This document shows, in pieces, positions 39,790-46,181 of a DNA stretch of 52,318 bases; within the stretch, counting starts at the first letter, position 1, and each line of letters begins with the position of its first letter. The notes beneath the pieces are model-generated. The model did no database searches. It had not been told where the DNA came from and saw nothing but the letters and a program-made list of their open reading frames with translations. Both the position numbers and the translations under genes were made by a program. Source of the DNA: a virus; the IMG/VR virus record IMGVR_UViG_3300025012_000117, positions 1-52,318 of that record. The stretch is one strand, 5' to 3'.

Positions 39790-39904
39790 GTCGCCATAAA
39801 CGACTGATGTACAAGCTAAAATACGCTAAATACCTATTATTTTTCTAGGAAAAAGAGGGTTAAGGTGGAATGATTAAGGATTCTAAAGGACAAGCAAGGG
39901 GTGA

Positions 39905-40489
39905 TTATTTTAAGTACCTTATGGGATCGACGGCAACCCCCTCCTTCCTGACCTCAAAGTGTAGGTGCGGACCCGTTGATATACCCGTACTTCCACAACT
40001 ACCAACTCTTGAACCTGCGATTACGGGATAACCAACTTTCACAGATAACCCACTTAGATGACCGTATAAAGTCTCGACTCCATTTCCATGATTCACAATA
40101 ATCATATTTCCATAAATATCATCCCAACAAACCTTAATTACGTCTCCCTCCCAATACGAAGTTACGGGAGTTCCTGCGTTGGCGGCTATATCAATTCCAT
40201 GATGATCCACGCCATTGAAGTATTTTGTTATCTTACCTTTCATTGGTAGTTCATTATTACCTTGACCAATATTTGATATTTTTTCAACCGTTCCTTGAAT
40301 TGAATCTATCCTTGCGTTTAATCTTTTTAGGGTTGGAGTAAGGTCCTGCATAGTAGTCAACAACCCCAACATAATAGCCACCATTGCCACTAAATTGGCT
40401 AGTTGCTTTCTCTCTACGGCAATAAGGATTACATAGGCCACAAAAGACGCTACCGCAATAAATAGTATATGAAAAATACATAAAGCCAC
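39905..40489 (-). CDS. Membrane-anchored M23 metallopeptidase
   Basis: The 194-residue protein has two N-terminal membrane segments (IFHILFIAVASFVAYVILIA, LVAMVAIMLGLL), a short coiled-coil, and a LytM/M23 domain. Zinc ligands are His97 and Asp100... in HHGID, and the second motif GPHLHFE (His175, His177). M23 enzymes cut peptide cross-bridges in peptidoglycan. It is the last gene of a leftward operon with an FtsK-like ATPase and a small membrane protein, which fits a wall-opening role in a transfer-like apparatus. It could instead modify the wall of lysogens. Confidence 0.84.
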   Translation of the reverse strand: MALCIFHILFIAVASFVAYVILIAVERKQLANLVAMVAIMLGLLTTMQDLTPTLKRLNARIDSIQGTVEKISNIGQGNNELPMKGKITKYFNGVDHHGIDIAANAGTPVTSYWEGDVIKVCWDDIYGNMIIVNHGNGVETLYGHLSGLSVKVGYPVIAGSRVGSCGSTGISTGPHLHFEVRKEGVAVDPIRYLK

Positions 40490-40490
40490 A

Positions 40491-40727
40491 TCACATCACG
40501 CCTGCCGTAAATTCGAAGAACTTCTTGAGCAACTGCCACGCTACGGCTACTACCGAAAGGATAGCGACAATTATAGTTGCTGTTCTTAACATTCCTGCGA
40601 CCTGCCCCTTATTTACTGCTCCTAATATTAACTCCCCTAACCAAGATCCCACACCAAGCATAACTAAGATGATAATTACGAATCCCGGCTTACCTGGTCC
40701 GAATACCTCCCTTGCTGCTTCTGCCAT
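40491..40727 (-). CDS. Two-helix membrane protein (pilin- or VirB2-like shape)
   Basis: The 78-residue protein has a short polar N-terminus, two strong membrane helices (FVIIILVMLGVGSWLGELIL and TATIIVAILSVVAVAWQLL) and a short tail. Its start overlaps the end of the replication-relaxation gene and its stop lies one base before the M23 gene, so it belongs to one operon. The size and topology are those of VirB2/TrbC-like subunits of transfer channels, but sequence evidence is weak. A holin-like role cannot be excluded. Confidence 0.68.
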   Translation of the reverse strand: MAEAAREVFGPGKPGFVIIILVMLGVGSWLGELILGAVNKGQVAGMLRTATIIVAILSVVAVAWQLLKKFFEFTAGVM

Positions 40728-41376
40728 TTAAGCATTCCTCCTTTATTTGATCTAACGAATAAACACGAAATTCAAGATTATGGACATTCTCTTTATCAAT
40801 TTTCTCCTTGATAGACTTAACTCTTCCGGTAGTCACCACAATAATAGCAGGGAATCGCTTGGATAAAGGAACCCACCATTGATTCATATAGGCCCCTGAA
40901 CCAAAAAGATCGTTGTATTTTTTAACCTTCTTGGAAAAATCATTTCCGCTTTTACCAATATCCATTTCGACGAAATAGAAATACATAGCATCTTGCCATA
41001 GATTATTTATCCCCACAAAAGCATCCGGTCGAATAGTCTTGTAATCCTTAATCTCCCTGTCAAAACAATGAAGTTTTTCCATATTGGAGAGAGTTGTGTT
41101 TATCCAAGTGAAGACCCATGACACGCCTAGAACATGCTCTAATTGACCCGGCCTACGATCTAGGTAGTAATGATATGGTTCACCTAGTCTTAGTCTGTCA
41201 CGATTGATTTTAGCGTGTGGTGGAGTGGACAAGATAGTTAGTCGACGCTGAACTATACGTAGGCAATTACCCTTGAATAAGAGAAGGTGAACCATATCTG
41301 TGGTTAAGACTGTTTGGGATTCTAGCATGTCGATTAGCTCCCTATCGCGGCGACAACATTTTGCGTGGTTGTTCAA
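40690..41376 (-). CDS. Replication-relaxation family protein
   Basis: The 228-residue protein has an N-terminal winged helix (RDRELIDMLESQTVLTTDMV and RIVQRRLTILS), then LGEPYHYYLDRRPGQLEHVLG, then a core with YFVEMDIGKSGNDFSKKVKKY and AIIVVTTGRVKSIKEKID. This order is typical of the replication-relaxation (Replic_Relax) family found on Gram-positive plasmids and integrative elements, usually next to an FtsK/TcpA-like gene as here. The family is presumed to act at DNA processing or relaxation; the reaction is not established. It overlaps both neighbours. Confidence 0.76.
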   Translation of the reverse strand: MNNHAKCCRRDRELIDMLESQTVLTTDMVHLLLFKGNCLRIVQRRLTILSTPPHAKINRDRLRLGEPYHYYLDRRPGQLEHVLGVSWVFTWINTTLSNMEKLHCFDREIKDYKTIRPDAFVGINNLWQDAMYFYFVEMDIGKSGNDFSKKVKKYNDLFGSGAYMNQWWVPLSKRFPAIIVVTTGRVKSIKEKIDKENVHNLEFRVYSLDQIKEECLNGRSSKGGIRTR

Positions 41377-42475
41377 TCTTTATCAACTCGCTTCGTGCAA
41401 TCATTGGTCTATTGTTATAGAGTTTTATCGCTTCGTCTGGTTCCAGTAATAATGTTTGGACTTCTAATTTATCAAGACCACATTTATAGATAGCCCTGCC
41501 TTTTATTGCAGGGAGGTGTGCCGCCTCATCGCTGTCTAAGATCATCCTGGAGTTAATTATATCGGCCACAACAAAACATATCCTTCCGAGAAACATTGCC
41601 TTTAGATCACCAAACTTTTCAAACACTTTGGAGGATGGTCTCTGCGTGGCTGCAATTACATGTACTCCAACAAATCTCCCCATCCTTAGAAGCCTCCATA
41701 AGCTGTCTTGTGCATCTTCTGGCAAGTCTGCCCACTCATCTATAATTAGGACTATATAGGGCATCTGGTGGCCTTTCTCATGGTATTTTTTTATCTTAGC
41801 GCATGATGCCGACTTTAGAATCTTCTTTCGCTTATCCATCTCTTTATTCAGTGACTCGAACAAACCCTTAACCTGACTCATTTCATCTACTACTAAAGCC
41901 ATTTCATTAAGATAGTCAAACTCAGTCGATTTAGGGTCAATGATAATCAAGTTGGTGTCCGGTCTGTAAAGGAGGATTGAGTTTGCGATAACATGGAGTT
42001 GATTCGATTTTCCATAGTTCGTTTCCCCGGCTGTTAGTAGGTGCGGATACTCCACAAGGTCCCTGACTATTAATCCTTTGGCGGATATTCCTATCGGGAT
42101 AGGTAATTCCATCTTGGAGTATTTAGTGTGATCGAAAAGAGAATATGGGTATTTCTTTTTAAGTTCTTCGGTTATTACCTCCATCGTAATTGCCTTGCCA
42201 TGCTTTTCTATGTGGACGGAACCACCTGTAGCGTCTGAAAATAGATTAGTTTTCTTCTGGAAATCAGTAAACCCGGTACCAGGAGGAAGATAAATAGTAA
42301 ACGTCCACACTTCTCCTTTTTTTGACTTGTGGATAATCAAGGGTTTAAGCTCATCCTTGGAGTATAAGGCGTTAATGCAATCCTGAACCGCAGCGTGAGC
42401 ATCATTCCCTTTTCGATGCAACCAAAGTGATTTAAGTTGGTCCCTTACTTCCTCTATTGCGTTTTGTTGCTTCAT
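41342..42475 (-). CDS. FtsK/SpoIIIE-like DNA translocase
   Basis: The 377-residue protein carries the FtsK ATPase core: Walker A GETNYGKS (residues 150-157), Walker B IVLIIDEWADL (241-251) and the following HVIAATQRPSSKVF segment. It lacks long membrane segments, so it is shorter than host FtsK and closer to the transfer ATPases of Gram-positive plasmids. It pumps double-stranded DNA, in conjugation-type transfer or segregation. ATG 42475 lies inside the preceding gene with AAAGGGGATTG upstream. It is adjacent to a replication-relaxation gene, a common plasmid pair. Confidence 0.86.
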   Translation of the reverse strand: MKQQNAIEEVRDQLKSLWLHRKGNDAHAAVQDCINALYSKDELKPLIIHKSKKGEVWTFTIYLPPGTGFTDFQKKTNLFSDATGGSVHIEKHGKAITMEVITEELKKKYPYSLFDHTKYSKMELPIPIGISAKGLIVRDLVEYPHLLTAGETNYGKSNQLHVIANSILLYRPDTNLIIIDPKSTEFDYLNEMALVVDEMSQVKGLFESLNKEMDKRKKILKSASCAKIKKYHEKGHQMPYIVLIIDEWADLPEDAQDSLWRLLRMGRFVGVHVIAATQRPSSKVFEKFGDLKAMFLGRICFVVADIINSRMILDSDEAAHLPAIKGRAIYKCGLDKLEVQTLLLEPDEAIKLYNNRPMIARSELIKIEQPRKMLSPR

Positions 42476-42626
42476 CCATCAATCCCCTTTCTATCAATAC
42501 TTTCCTAAGTCCGTCTCTAATCATGTCGGCTAGTTCTCCTTCTTCAAAGCTAAGACACATAATAGCTTGCCGAATATCCTTATCCCTCTTTCTTAACCTT
42601 GCCCTAAGGATTGATATATCTTCCAT
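42432..42626 (-). CDS. Small helical protein overlapping ftsK-like gene
   Basis: ATG 42626 has an exact AGGAGG site. The 64-residue product (MEDISILRARLRKRDKDI, AIMCLSFEEGELADMIRDGL) is charged and helical and overlaps the FtsK-like gene by 44 bp in another frame. It heads the leftward operon 42626-39905. It may be a plasmid-type regulator; no family is recognised. Confidence 0.62.
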   Translation of the reverse strand: MEDISILRARLRKRDKDIRQAIMCLSFEEGELADMIRDGLRKVLIERGLMDEATKRNRGSKGPT

Positions 42627-42703
42627 TTGTGTACCTCCTGGGTAATCGTTGTGTTACATAAAGGTATGGCGCACAACTCGTCCAATATTACTGTTAAAAT
42701 TAG

Positions 42704-42733
42704 ACAAAAAAGAACCAGACATATTATGTCTGG
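42704..42733 (-). terminator. Terminator of the MerR-like gene
   Basis: CCAGACAT (42715-42722) and ATGTCTGG (42726-42733) form a perfect 8-bp stem. Read leftward it is followed by TTCTTTTTTGT (42714-42704), a good T tract. It overlaps the stop codon of the 42724-43275 gene. Confidence 0.75.
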
Positions 42734-43275
42734 CTGAATATTCTCCTCCACCACGGATTATTGCGTTGTTGTTGTATCACTTTAATATCATTGAGTCGTT
42801 GTATTACCTCATTATCCCTGTTCTCTACGTCCTTATATCCATCTTCGACCTTCTTGTGGAGTCCTGTAAACCCTTCATTAAACTCTGCCCTCATATCCTC
42901 AATTTCCTCTTGTAGTTGAATGATAATTCGGTTCTGCTTAGTAATTTCTTCGAGGAGGACGTGGCGGATAGTATGCGCTAAATCTTCTTGTTGCGTTGCC
43001 TCTGTGCTGTTGTCCGGTTCTTGCGTAACAATATCGGTTGTTACGTTAATTCCATACATTTTGTCTAATAGCTCTACTATTTGATCGTGGTCTAATTTCC
43101 TGACATATGATGCCTTAATAACATTCAATATCTCCACGGTGGATGATTTCTCAAACTTAGTCGTTTTTCCTTCTCCCTGGGTTCGAAAATATTGGAGGTA
43201 AACATCCTTGTAATATCGACAGGTACTTATGTTTATGTCAGTAAGTTCGGAGCATTGTTTAAGTGTTAGATACAC
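42724..43275 (-). CDS. MerR/RacA-like plasmid maintenance protein
   Basis: GTG 43275 is the first possible start (an in-frame TAA lies just upstream), with AAAGGA 12 bases before. The 183-residue protein has a MerR-type winged helix (YLTLKQCSELTDINISTCRY ... YFRTQGEGKTTKF), then a long coiled coil (QNRIIIQLQEEIEDMRAEF) and a basic PWWRR end. This layout is frequent in Gram-positive plasmids and some phages and is related to RacA-type DNA-binding proteins; partition or replication control is assumed. It reads away from the iteron-like repeats at 43361-43418. Confidence 0.74.
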   Translation of the reverse strand: MYLTLKQCSELTDINISTCRYYKDVYLQYFRTQGEGKTTKFEKSSTVEILNVIKASYVRKLDHDQIVELLDKMYGINVTTDIVTQEPDNSTEATQQEDLAHTIRHVLLEEITKQNRIIIQLQEEIEDMRAEFNEGFTGLHKKVEDGYKDVENRDNEVIQRLNDIKVIQQQRNNPWWRRIFSQT

Positions 43276-43360
43276 GACTTATGCACATCCTTTCTGTGGA
43301 TAATATCCTCGCGCATATTATTAATAAGATCACTCTTGTAAGAGTATTTCTTGTGGAGAA

Positions 43361-43418
43361 AGATTCTTTCGGGGTCCCCGTAAAATTCTTTCGGGGAGGG
43401 GGAAAGATTATTTCGGGG
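43361..43418. repeat. Three iteron-like repeats with exact 22-bp period
   Basis: The core TTTCGGGG begins at 43367, 43389 and 43411. The longer consensus is AAGATTCTTTCGGGG, with copies differing at one or two positions. The 22-bp period keeps the sites on one face of the helix, as in plasmid iterons or centromere repeats. They lie between the replication-protein gene and the MerR-like gene. Binding by one of these two proteins is inferred. Confidence 0.78.
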
Positions 43419-43428
43419 TTGTTGATAA

Positions 43429-43818
43429 CTATTGTCTTTCCTTCATCATCATTTCGTAGAGGGTATCAGGGCTTATTAATCCTTCTTTTACGGATCGTTC
43501 AAGGTGTTCAGTTACCTCCGAACAAAGGAAATACATTACCTTCTCATCTCCCGGTATCCCGGCCTTTACTATCCATATGTAACCCCGTTCTTCTAGCCAC
43601 ATCATGCCAGCTGTAACGCTTGGCCTTGATAACTTAGTTAATTTCAGGAGTTGTGGCATGGCTAGGTAGTCCCCAACCTTTTCCCACCCCCAGCATTTCC
43701 TTATAAGGGTAAAATAGCATTTAAGAGCAGCTAAGTTTGTTATCTCTGGCATAAGTTGGTCGAACACTATGTTTGGCACTTCTGTATAGTTTTTTTGCGG
43801 GCGCGGCAATTTGAACAC
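43429..43818 (-). CDS. Short winged-helix replication initiator/organiser
   Basis: GTG 43818 has AGGAG nine bases upstream. The 129-residue protein contains YTEVPNIVFDQLMPEITN, AALKCYFTLIRKCWGW and the winged-helix LLKLTKLSRPSVTAGMMWLE. The arrangement of this N-terminal domain is that of phage O-like and DnaD-type replisome organisers and plasmid initiators. It is shorter than most, with only a small C-terminal tail. It is flanked by iteron-like repeats on one side and by a long leader with antisense RNA signals on the other, so a replication initiator role is favoured. Confidence 0.75.
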   Translation of the reverse strand: MFKLPRPQKNYTEVPNIVFDQLMPEITNLAALKCYFTLIRKCWGWEKVGDYLAMPQLLKLTKLSRPSVTAGMMWLEERGYIWIVKAGIPGDEKVMYFLCSEVTEHLERSVKEGLISPDTLYEMMMKERQ

Positions 43819-43850
43819 AATAAAAAACTCCTATCAAACCAAATTAAAGG

Positions 43851-43879
43851 ATGACAGGAGCAAAAATGTGTTTTATACT
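43851..43879 (+). promoter_or_regulatory. Rightward promoter of the antisense RNA
   Basis: ATGACA (43851-43856), a 17-bp spacer and TATACT (43874-43879) form a good promoter reading against the leader of the replication gene. No protein gene lies downstream on this strand before the terminator. Confidence 0.68.
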
Positions 43880-43885
43880 AAATTA

Positions 43886-43957
43886 AAGCACATATAGATT
43901 CCTGTCTAGGGCCTCTTCGAACATCACTTTGGCGGTGGGTAGTTCGGAGAGGTTTTT
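43886..43957 (+). ncRNA. Candidate countertranscript RNA against the rep leader
   Basis: The promoter at 43851-43879 would start a transcript near 43886. An 11-bp stem, CCTCTTCGAAC (43912-43922) with GTTCGGAGAGG (43942-43952) and one G-U pair, followed by TTTTT (43953-43957), would end it after about 72 nt. The RNA is fully complementary to the 5' part of the leader of the replication gene and covers its GACAGGA element. This matches the layout of antisense copy-control RNAs of Gram-positive plasmids. Prediction from signals only. Confidence 0.62.
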
Positions 43958-43988
43958 CCTTTTCTCCCTAATTCGACAGGTTCAATCT

Positions 43989-44018
43989 ATTATCCTATCT
44001 AGCTGAAAAAATAAGCAA
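43989..44018 (-). promoter_or_regulatory. Candidate promoter of the replication gene
   Basis: On the reverse strand TTGCTT (44018-44013) and GATAAT (43994-43989) are 18 bp apart, giving a start near 43982 and a leader of about 165 nt. It overlaps the end of the small gene 43999-44112. Confidence 0.42.
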
Positions 44019-44112
44019 CAAACTCATAGAGATACCGAGGGTCGAGTATAGTTAGTTCATCATCCACTACTATCCACTTAAAGAACCCTGCTAAATCTCG
44101 TTCAATAATCAT
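43999..44112 (-). CDS. Hypothetical protein (37 aa)
   Basis: ATG 44112 on the reverse strand has AAAGGAAG upstream. It encodes MIIERDLAGFFKWIVVDD and a short aromatic C-terminus, ending at TAG 43999-44001. It lies between the repressor terminator and the replication leader. A candidate promoter is at 44137-44165. It is short, with no known family. Confidence 0.5.
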   Translation of the reverse strand: MIIERDLAGFFKWIVVDDELTILDPRYLYEFVAYFFS

Positions 44113-44136
44113 TTGAAAAACTTCCTTTCTTGTCTT

Positions 44137-44165
44137 ATGATACAATACATTTTCCCTGCTTTCAG
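44137..44165 (-). promoter_or_regulatory. Candidate leftward promoter
   Basis: On the reverse strand CTGAAA (44165-44160) and TATCAT (44142-44137) are 17 bp apart, upstream of the 37-residue gene and possibly reading on into the replication gene. Confidence 0.38.
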
Positions 44166-44220
44166 TTGGTCTTCATAACCATAATTACGACTATATATTT
44201 CCTTATATTTAAAAATGCGC

Positions 44221-44262
44221 AAAGAAAAGCGAGTATCCGTTGTATTACGATTGGATACTCGC
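44221..44262 (-). terminator. Terminator of the repressor gene
   Basis: GCGAGTATCC (44229-44238) and GGATACTCGC (44253-44262) pair over 10 bp. Leftward the stem runs into TTTTCTTT (44228-44221). Confidence 0.78.
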
Positions 44263-44271
44263 CAAAATATT

Positions 44272-44652
44272 CTATCTTGACTTCATTTTCTTGATTGACT
44301 CTAAGAGTTCGCGCAGGAAGATGGGGTCTATTTGTTCTATCGCTAAATCACGCGCCAGTACAGCATATGCTAGGCTCTCAGGCTTACTAAAGAATTCTAC
44401 TATGTCAGATGGGGGGTCGTATCCCGTTATCCTAGTAAGTGATTCCAAGGAAACAGCAGCATCGTCCATAAAAAAATAGGTATTGGCATTAAGCGCCTTG
44501 GCTATTCTCTCTAATGATTTCATTGCGGGGCGCTTTTTTTCATTCTCAATATCACTTAAATAAGGGGTAGACAATCCGCATTTTTTAGATAAATCAGAGA
44601 GTGTCATTTGTCTCAATTCTCTAACGTATCTAAACTTTTCTCCGTAATTCAA
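44272..44652 (-). CDS. XRE-family phage repressor
   Basis: TTG 44652 has GGAGGTG seven bases upstream. The 126-residue protein has an N-terminal XRE helix-turn-helix (LRQMTLSDLSKKCGLSTPYL, then SDIENEKKRPAMKSLERIA) and a C-terminal helical part without a LexA-type protease dyad. It is divergent to a second XRE gene at 44890, the classical immunity switch. It probably holds the lytic genes off by binding the TATATGATAA-type sites between the two genes. Without an autoprotease, induction would need another route, for instance the BRO protein or a peptidase. Confidence 0.85.
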   Translation of the reverse strand: MNYGEKFRYVRELRQMTLSDLSKKCGLSTPYLSDIENEKKRPAMKSLERIAKALNANTYFFMDDAAVSLESLTRITGYDPPSDIVEFFSKPESLAYAVLARDLAIEQIDPIFLRELLESIKKMKSR

Positions 44653-44668
44653 TTACAACACCTCCGAT

Positions 44669-44866
44669 TTATCATATAACTAATATGCTTCGCAACCCTA
44701 TTACTATACCCCGTTTATTGATACCACAACACGGTAAAATATACCTCTTAGCTATATGATAAATTATTTCATAAACTATTGACTATTTATCTATTAGCGT
44801 ATAGAATATGCGTATGGAAGAAATTATATACATCTTTTTGTAAAAAAAAAGTTATCTATATGATAA
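44669..44866. promoter_or_regulatory. Three operator-like TATATGATAA sites in the immunity region
   Basis: The 10-mer appears as TTATCATATA at 44669-44678, in the repressor leader, and as TATATGATAA at 44753-44762, upstream of the rightward -35, and 44857-44866, in the leader of the Cro-like gene. Exact copies near both start sites suggest binding by repressor and Cro-like protein. Confidence 0.6.
44779..44807 (+). promoter_or_regulatory. Rightward early promoter (PR-like)
   Basis: TTGACT (44779-44784), 17 bp, TAGAAT (44802-44807), directly upstream of the Cro-like gene and beside an operator-like site at 44753-44762. Confidence 0.68.
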
Positions 44867-44889
44867 GTGAGGGGGTGAACTTAAACAAA

Positions 44890-45111
44890 ATGAAGCCTAA
44901 GCAAAGCATTGGGGATAATGTTAGGGACTATCGTAAGAAACGCGGATTAGACCAAAGAGAGCTTGCCCTCATAGCAGAGTTATCAGGTCCGACCATTAGT
45001 AATATCGAGAGAAACGTTAAAATGCCATCCGTTAAAACTCTAGCTAAAATAGCTTACGTTCTCCGTTGCTCGGTAAGCGACTTGATGCAAGATGCAGTAG
45101 AAATAAAGTAA
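44890..45111 (+). CDS. Cro-like XRE regulator
   Basis: I take ATG 44890; GAGGGGGTG lies about ten bases before. The 73-residue protein is a single XRE domain: KQSIGDNVRDYRKKRGLDQR, ELALIAELSGPTISNIERN, MPSVKTLAKIAYVL. Small size and divergence from the repressor gene make it the Cro counterpart of the switch. It reads into the BRO-type gene. Confidence 0.8.
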   Translation: MKPKQSIGDNVRDYRKKRGLDQRELALIAELSGPTISNIERNVKMPSVKTLAKIAYVLRCSVSDLMQDAVEIK

Positions 45112-45124
45112 GGAGAGGTTATGG

Positions 45125-45772
45125 GTGAATACTCGTATTGAAACTTGGCTAGGCCACGAAATACGCTTTATCGAAGTTAATCCCAATGATTGGTGGGCTG
45201 TAGCAGTTGATATTTGTAAAGCCTTAGACTTGAAGCAAGTAACAAAAGCGTTAAAAGGTTTGCCATTACCCGGGGTTACTACTAGTAAGGTAGGGGTAGT
45301 AACGGGTGAAAGGCGAGATGGAACAATCTCAACCCAAGAAGTAATGATAAATATCATTGACTCTAAGAATATCTATCGATTGGCTTTCAAAAGTCGAAAG
45401 AAAGAAGCAATTCAGTTTCAAGATTGGGTATTTGATATCCTTGAAACCCTACGAAAATCTGATGGATTAGAAGGTTTCCAAATATTCCGTATGCTCGACA
45501 AGGAACATCAACGTGAAGCTATGCGCCAACTTAAATTAAATCTAACCAAACCTATCAAGGTTGATTACATCAAAGCCAACACGGTTGCCAATAAAACGGT
45601 ATCCACGATGTTCGGTTATTCAAGGATGTTAAAGAAAGATGCAATGACCCCTGAAATGCTTGTACAACGTCAAGAAGTGCTTAATGAAACCGTAAATCTT
45701 ATGGGAGTAAATGAAAAGTTTAATTTGGACCTTTCAATTGGTAAGACGGTTAGGGGTAAGTATTTGAATTAG
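45125..45772 (+). CDS. BRO-family antirepressor
   Basis: GTG 45125 has AAGGAGAGG upstream. The N-terminal half is a BRO-N domain (EIRFIEVNPNDWWAVAVDIC, KALDLKQVTKALKG, then SKNIYRLAFKSRKKEAIQFQ and DWVFDILETLRK). The C-terminal half is a separate helical domain with VDYIKANTVANKTVSTMFGY. Such proteins typically counteract the repressor or regulate early phage genes. Position directly behind the Cro-like gene supports the antirepressor role. Confidence 0.8.
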   Translation: MNTRIETWLGHEIRFIEVNPNDWWAVAVDICKALDLKQVTKALKGLPLPGVTTSKVGVVTGERRDGTISTQEVMINIIDSKNIYRLAFKSRKKEAIQFQDWVFDILETLRKSDGLEGFQIFRMLDKEHQREAMRQLKLNLTKPIKVDYIKANTVANKTVSTMFGYSRMLKKDAMTPEMLVQRQEVLNETVNLMGVNEKFNLDLSIGKTVRGKYLN

Positions 45773-45808
45773 GTGGACAAGCTTATTAAAAGAAAGTGAG
45801 ACACTAAC

Positions 45809-45994
45809 ATGCTAAAATCCATCCTCGAACAAACTACCGGCCCGCTAACCACAACTCAATTCGCACACCTCATGGACTTAACCACGACTGACATCATGGT
45901 TAATAACATTGGATTCAAGCGCAGGACGAGCATGGCATATGTTATCAGAGTGGCAGAGATTAGTTTTAGGATTTTAACTAGGTGGGAGGAGTAA
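45809..45994 (+). CDS. Hypothetical helical protein (61 aa)
   Basis: ATG 45809 follows AAAGTGAG. The protein (LEQTTGPLTTTQFAHLMDL, then IGFKRRTSMAYVIRVAEI) looks like a small helix-turn-helix-type domain, perhaps a DNA-binding accessory of the early operon. It is three bases from the next gene. Not assigned to a family. Confidence 0.6.
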   Translation: MLKSILEQTTGPLTTTQFAHLMDLTTTDIMVNNIGFKRRTSMAYVIRVAEISFRILTRWEE

Positions 45995-45996
45995 TT

Positions 45997-46179
45997 ATGG
46001 CTAAATATCGCGGAAAGTACAAGAAGTGCCGAACGTGTATACACTCTATCGAACCTTTAATGGTAATGGTACTCGTAAGGGAATCGTGCCCAAATAAGCA
46101 CAAGTTTTCGGGTGGGGATATGGTAGATAAGTACACATGCGAAAAGTGTGAACATTTTGAAGAGAAAGAGGGAAGTTAA
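45997..46179 (+). CDS. Small four-cysteine protein (60 aa)
   Basis: ATG 45997 has GGGAGGAG upstream and is preferred to an upstream frame from 45982. The protein opens [20 protein letters not shown] and has further cysteines in ESCPNKH and YTCEKCEHF, suggesting one zinc site. It is closely linked to the pentapeptide gene. Confidence 0.66.
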   Translation: MAKYRGKYKKCRTCIHSIEPLMVMVLVRESCPNKHKFSGGDMVDKYTCEKCEHFEEKEGS

Positions 46180-46181
46180 AT

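Larger units (their letters stand above)
43819..43982 (-). promoter_or_regulatory. Long leader of the replication gene with competing hairpins
   Basis: The predicted mRNA leader of about 160 nt has GACAGGA (43906-43900) able to pair with TCCTGTC (43859-43853). The same TCCTGTC, extended to CTCCTGTC (43860-43853), can instead pair with GATAGGAG (43835-43828), which contains the ribosome site, over 8 bp with one G-U pair. The two pairings exclude each other, as in translational attenuation. The structures are read by eye and not computed. Confidence 0.6.

Noticed and set aside
43263-43616. Forward frame across the iterons and the replication gene
   Set aside because: It lacks a ribosome site, overlaps the well-supported reverse gene and crosses the repeat array.
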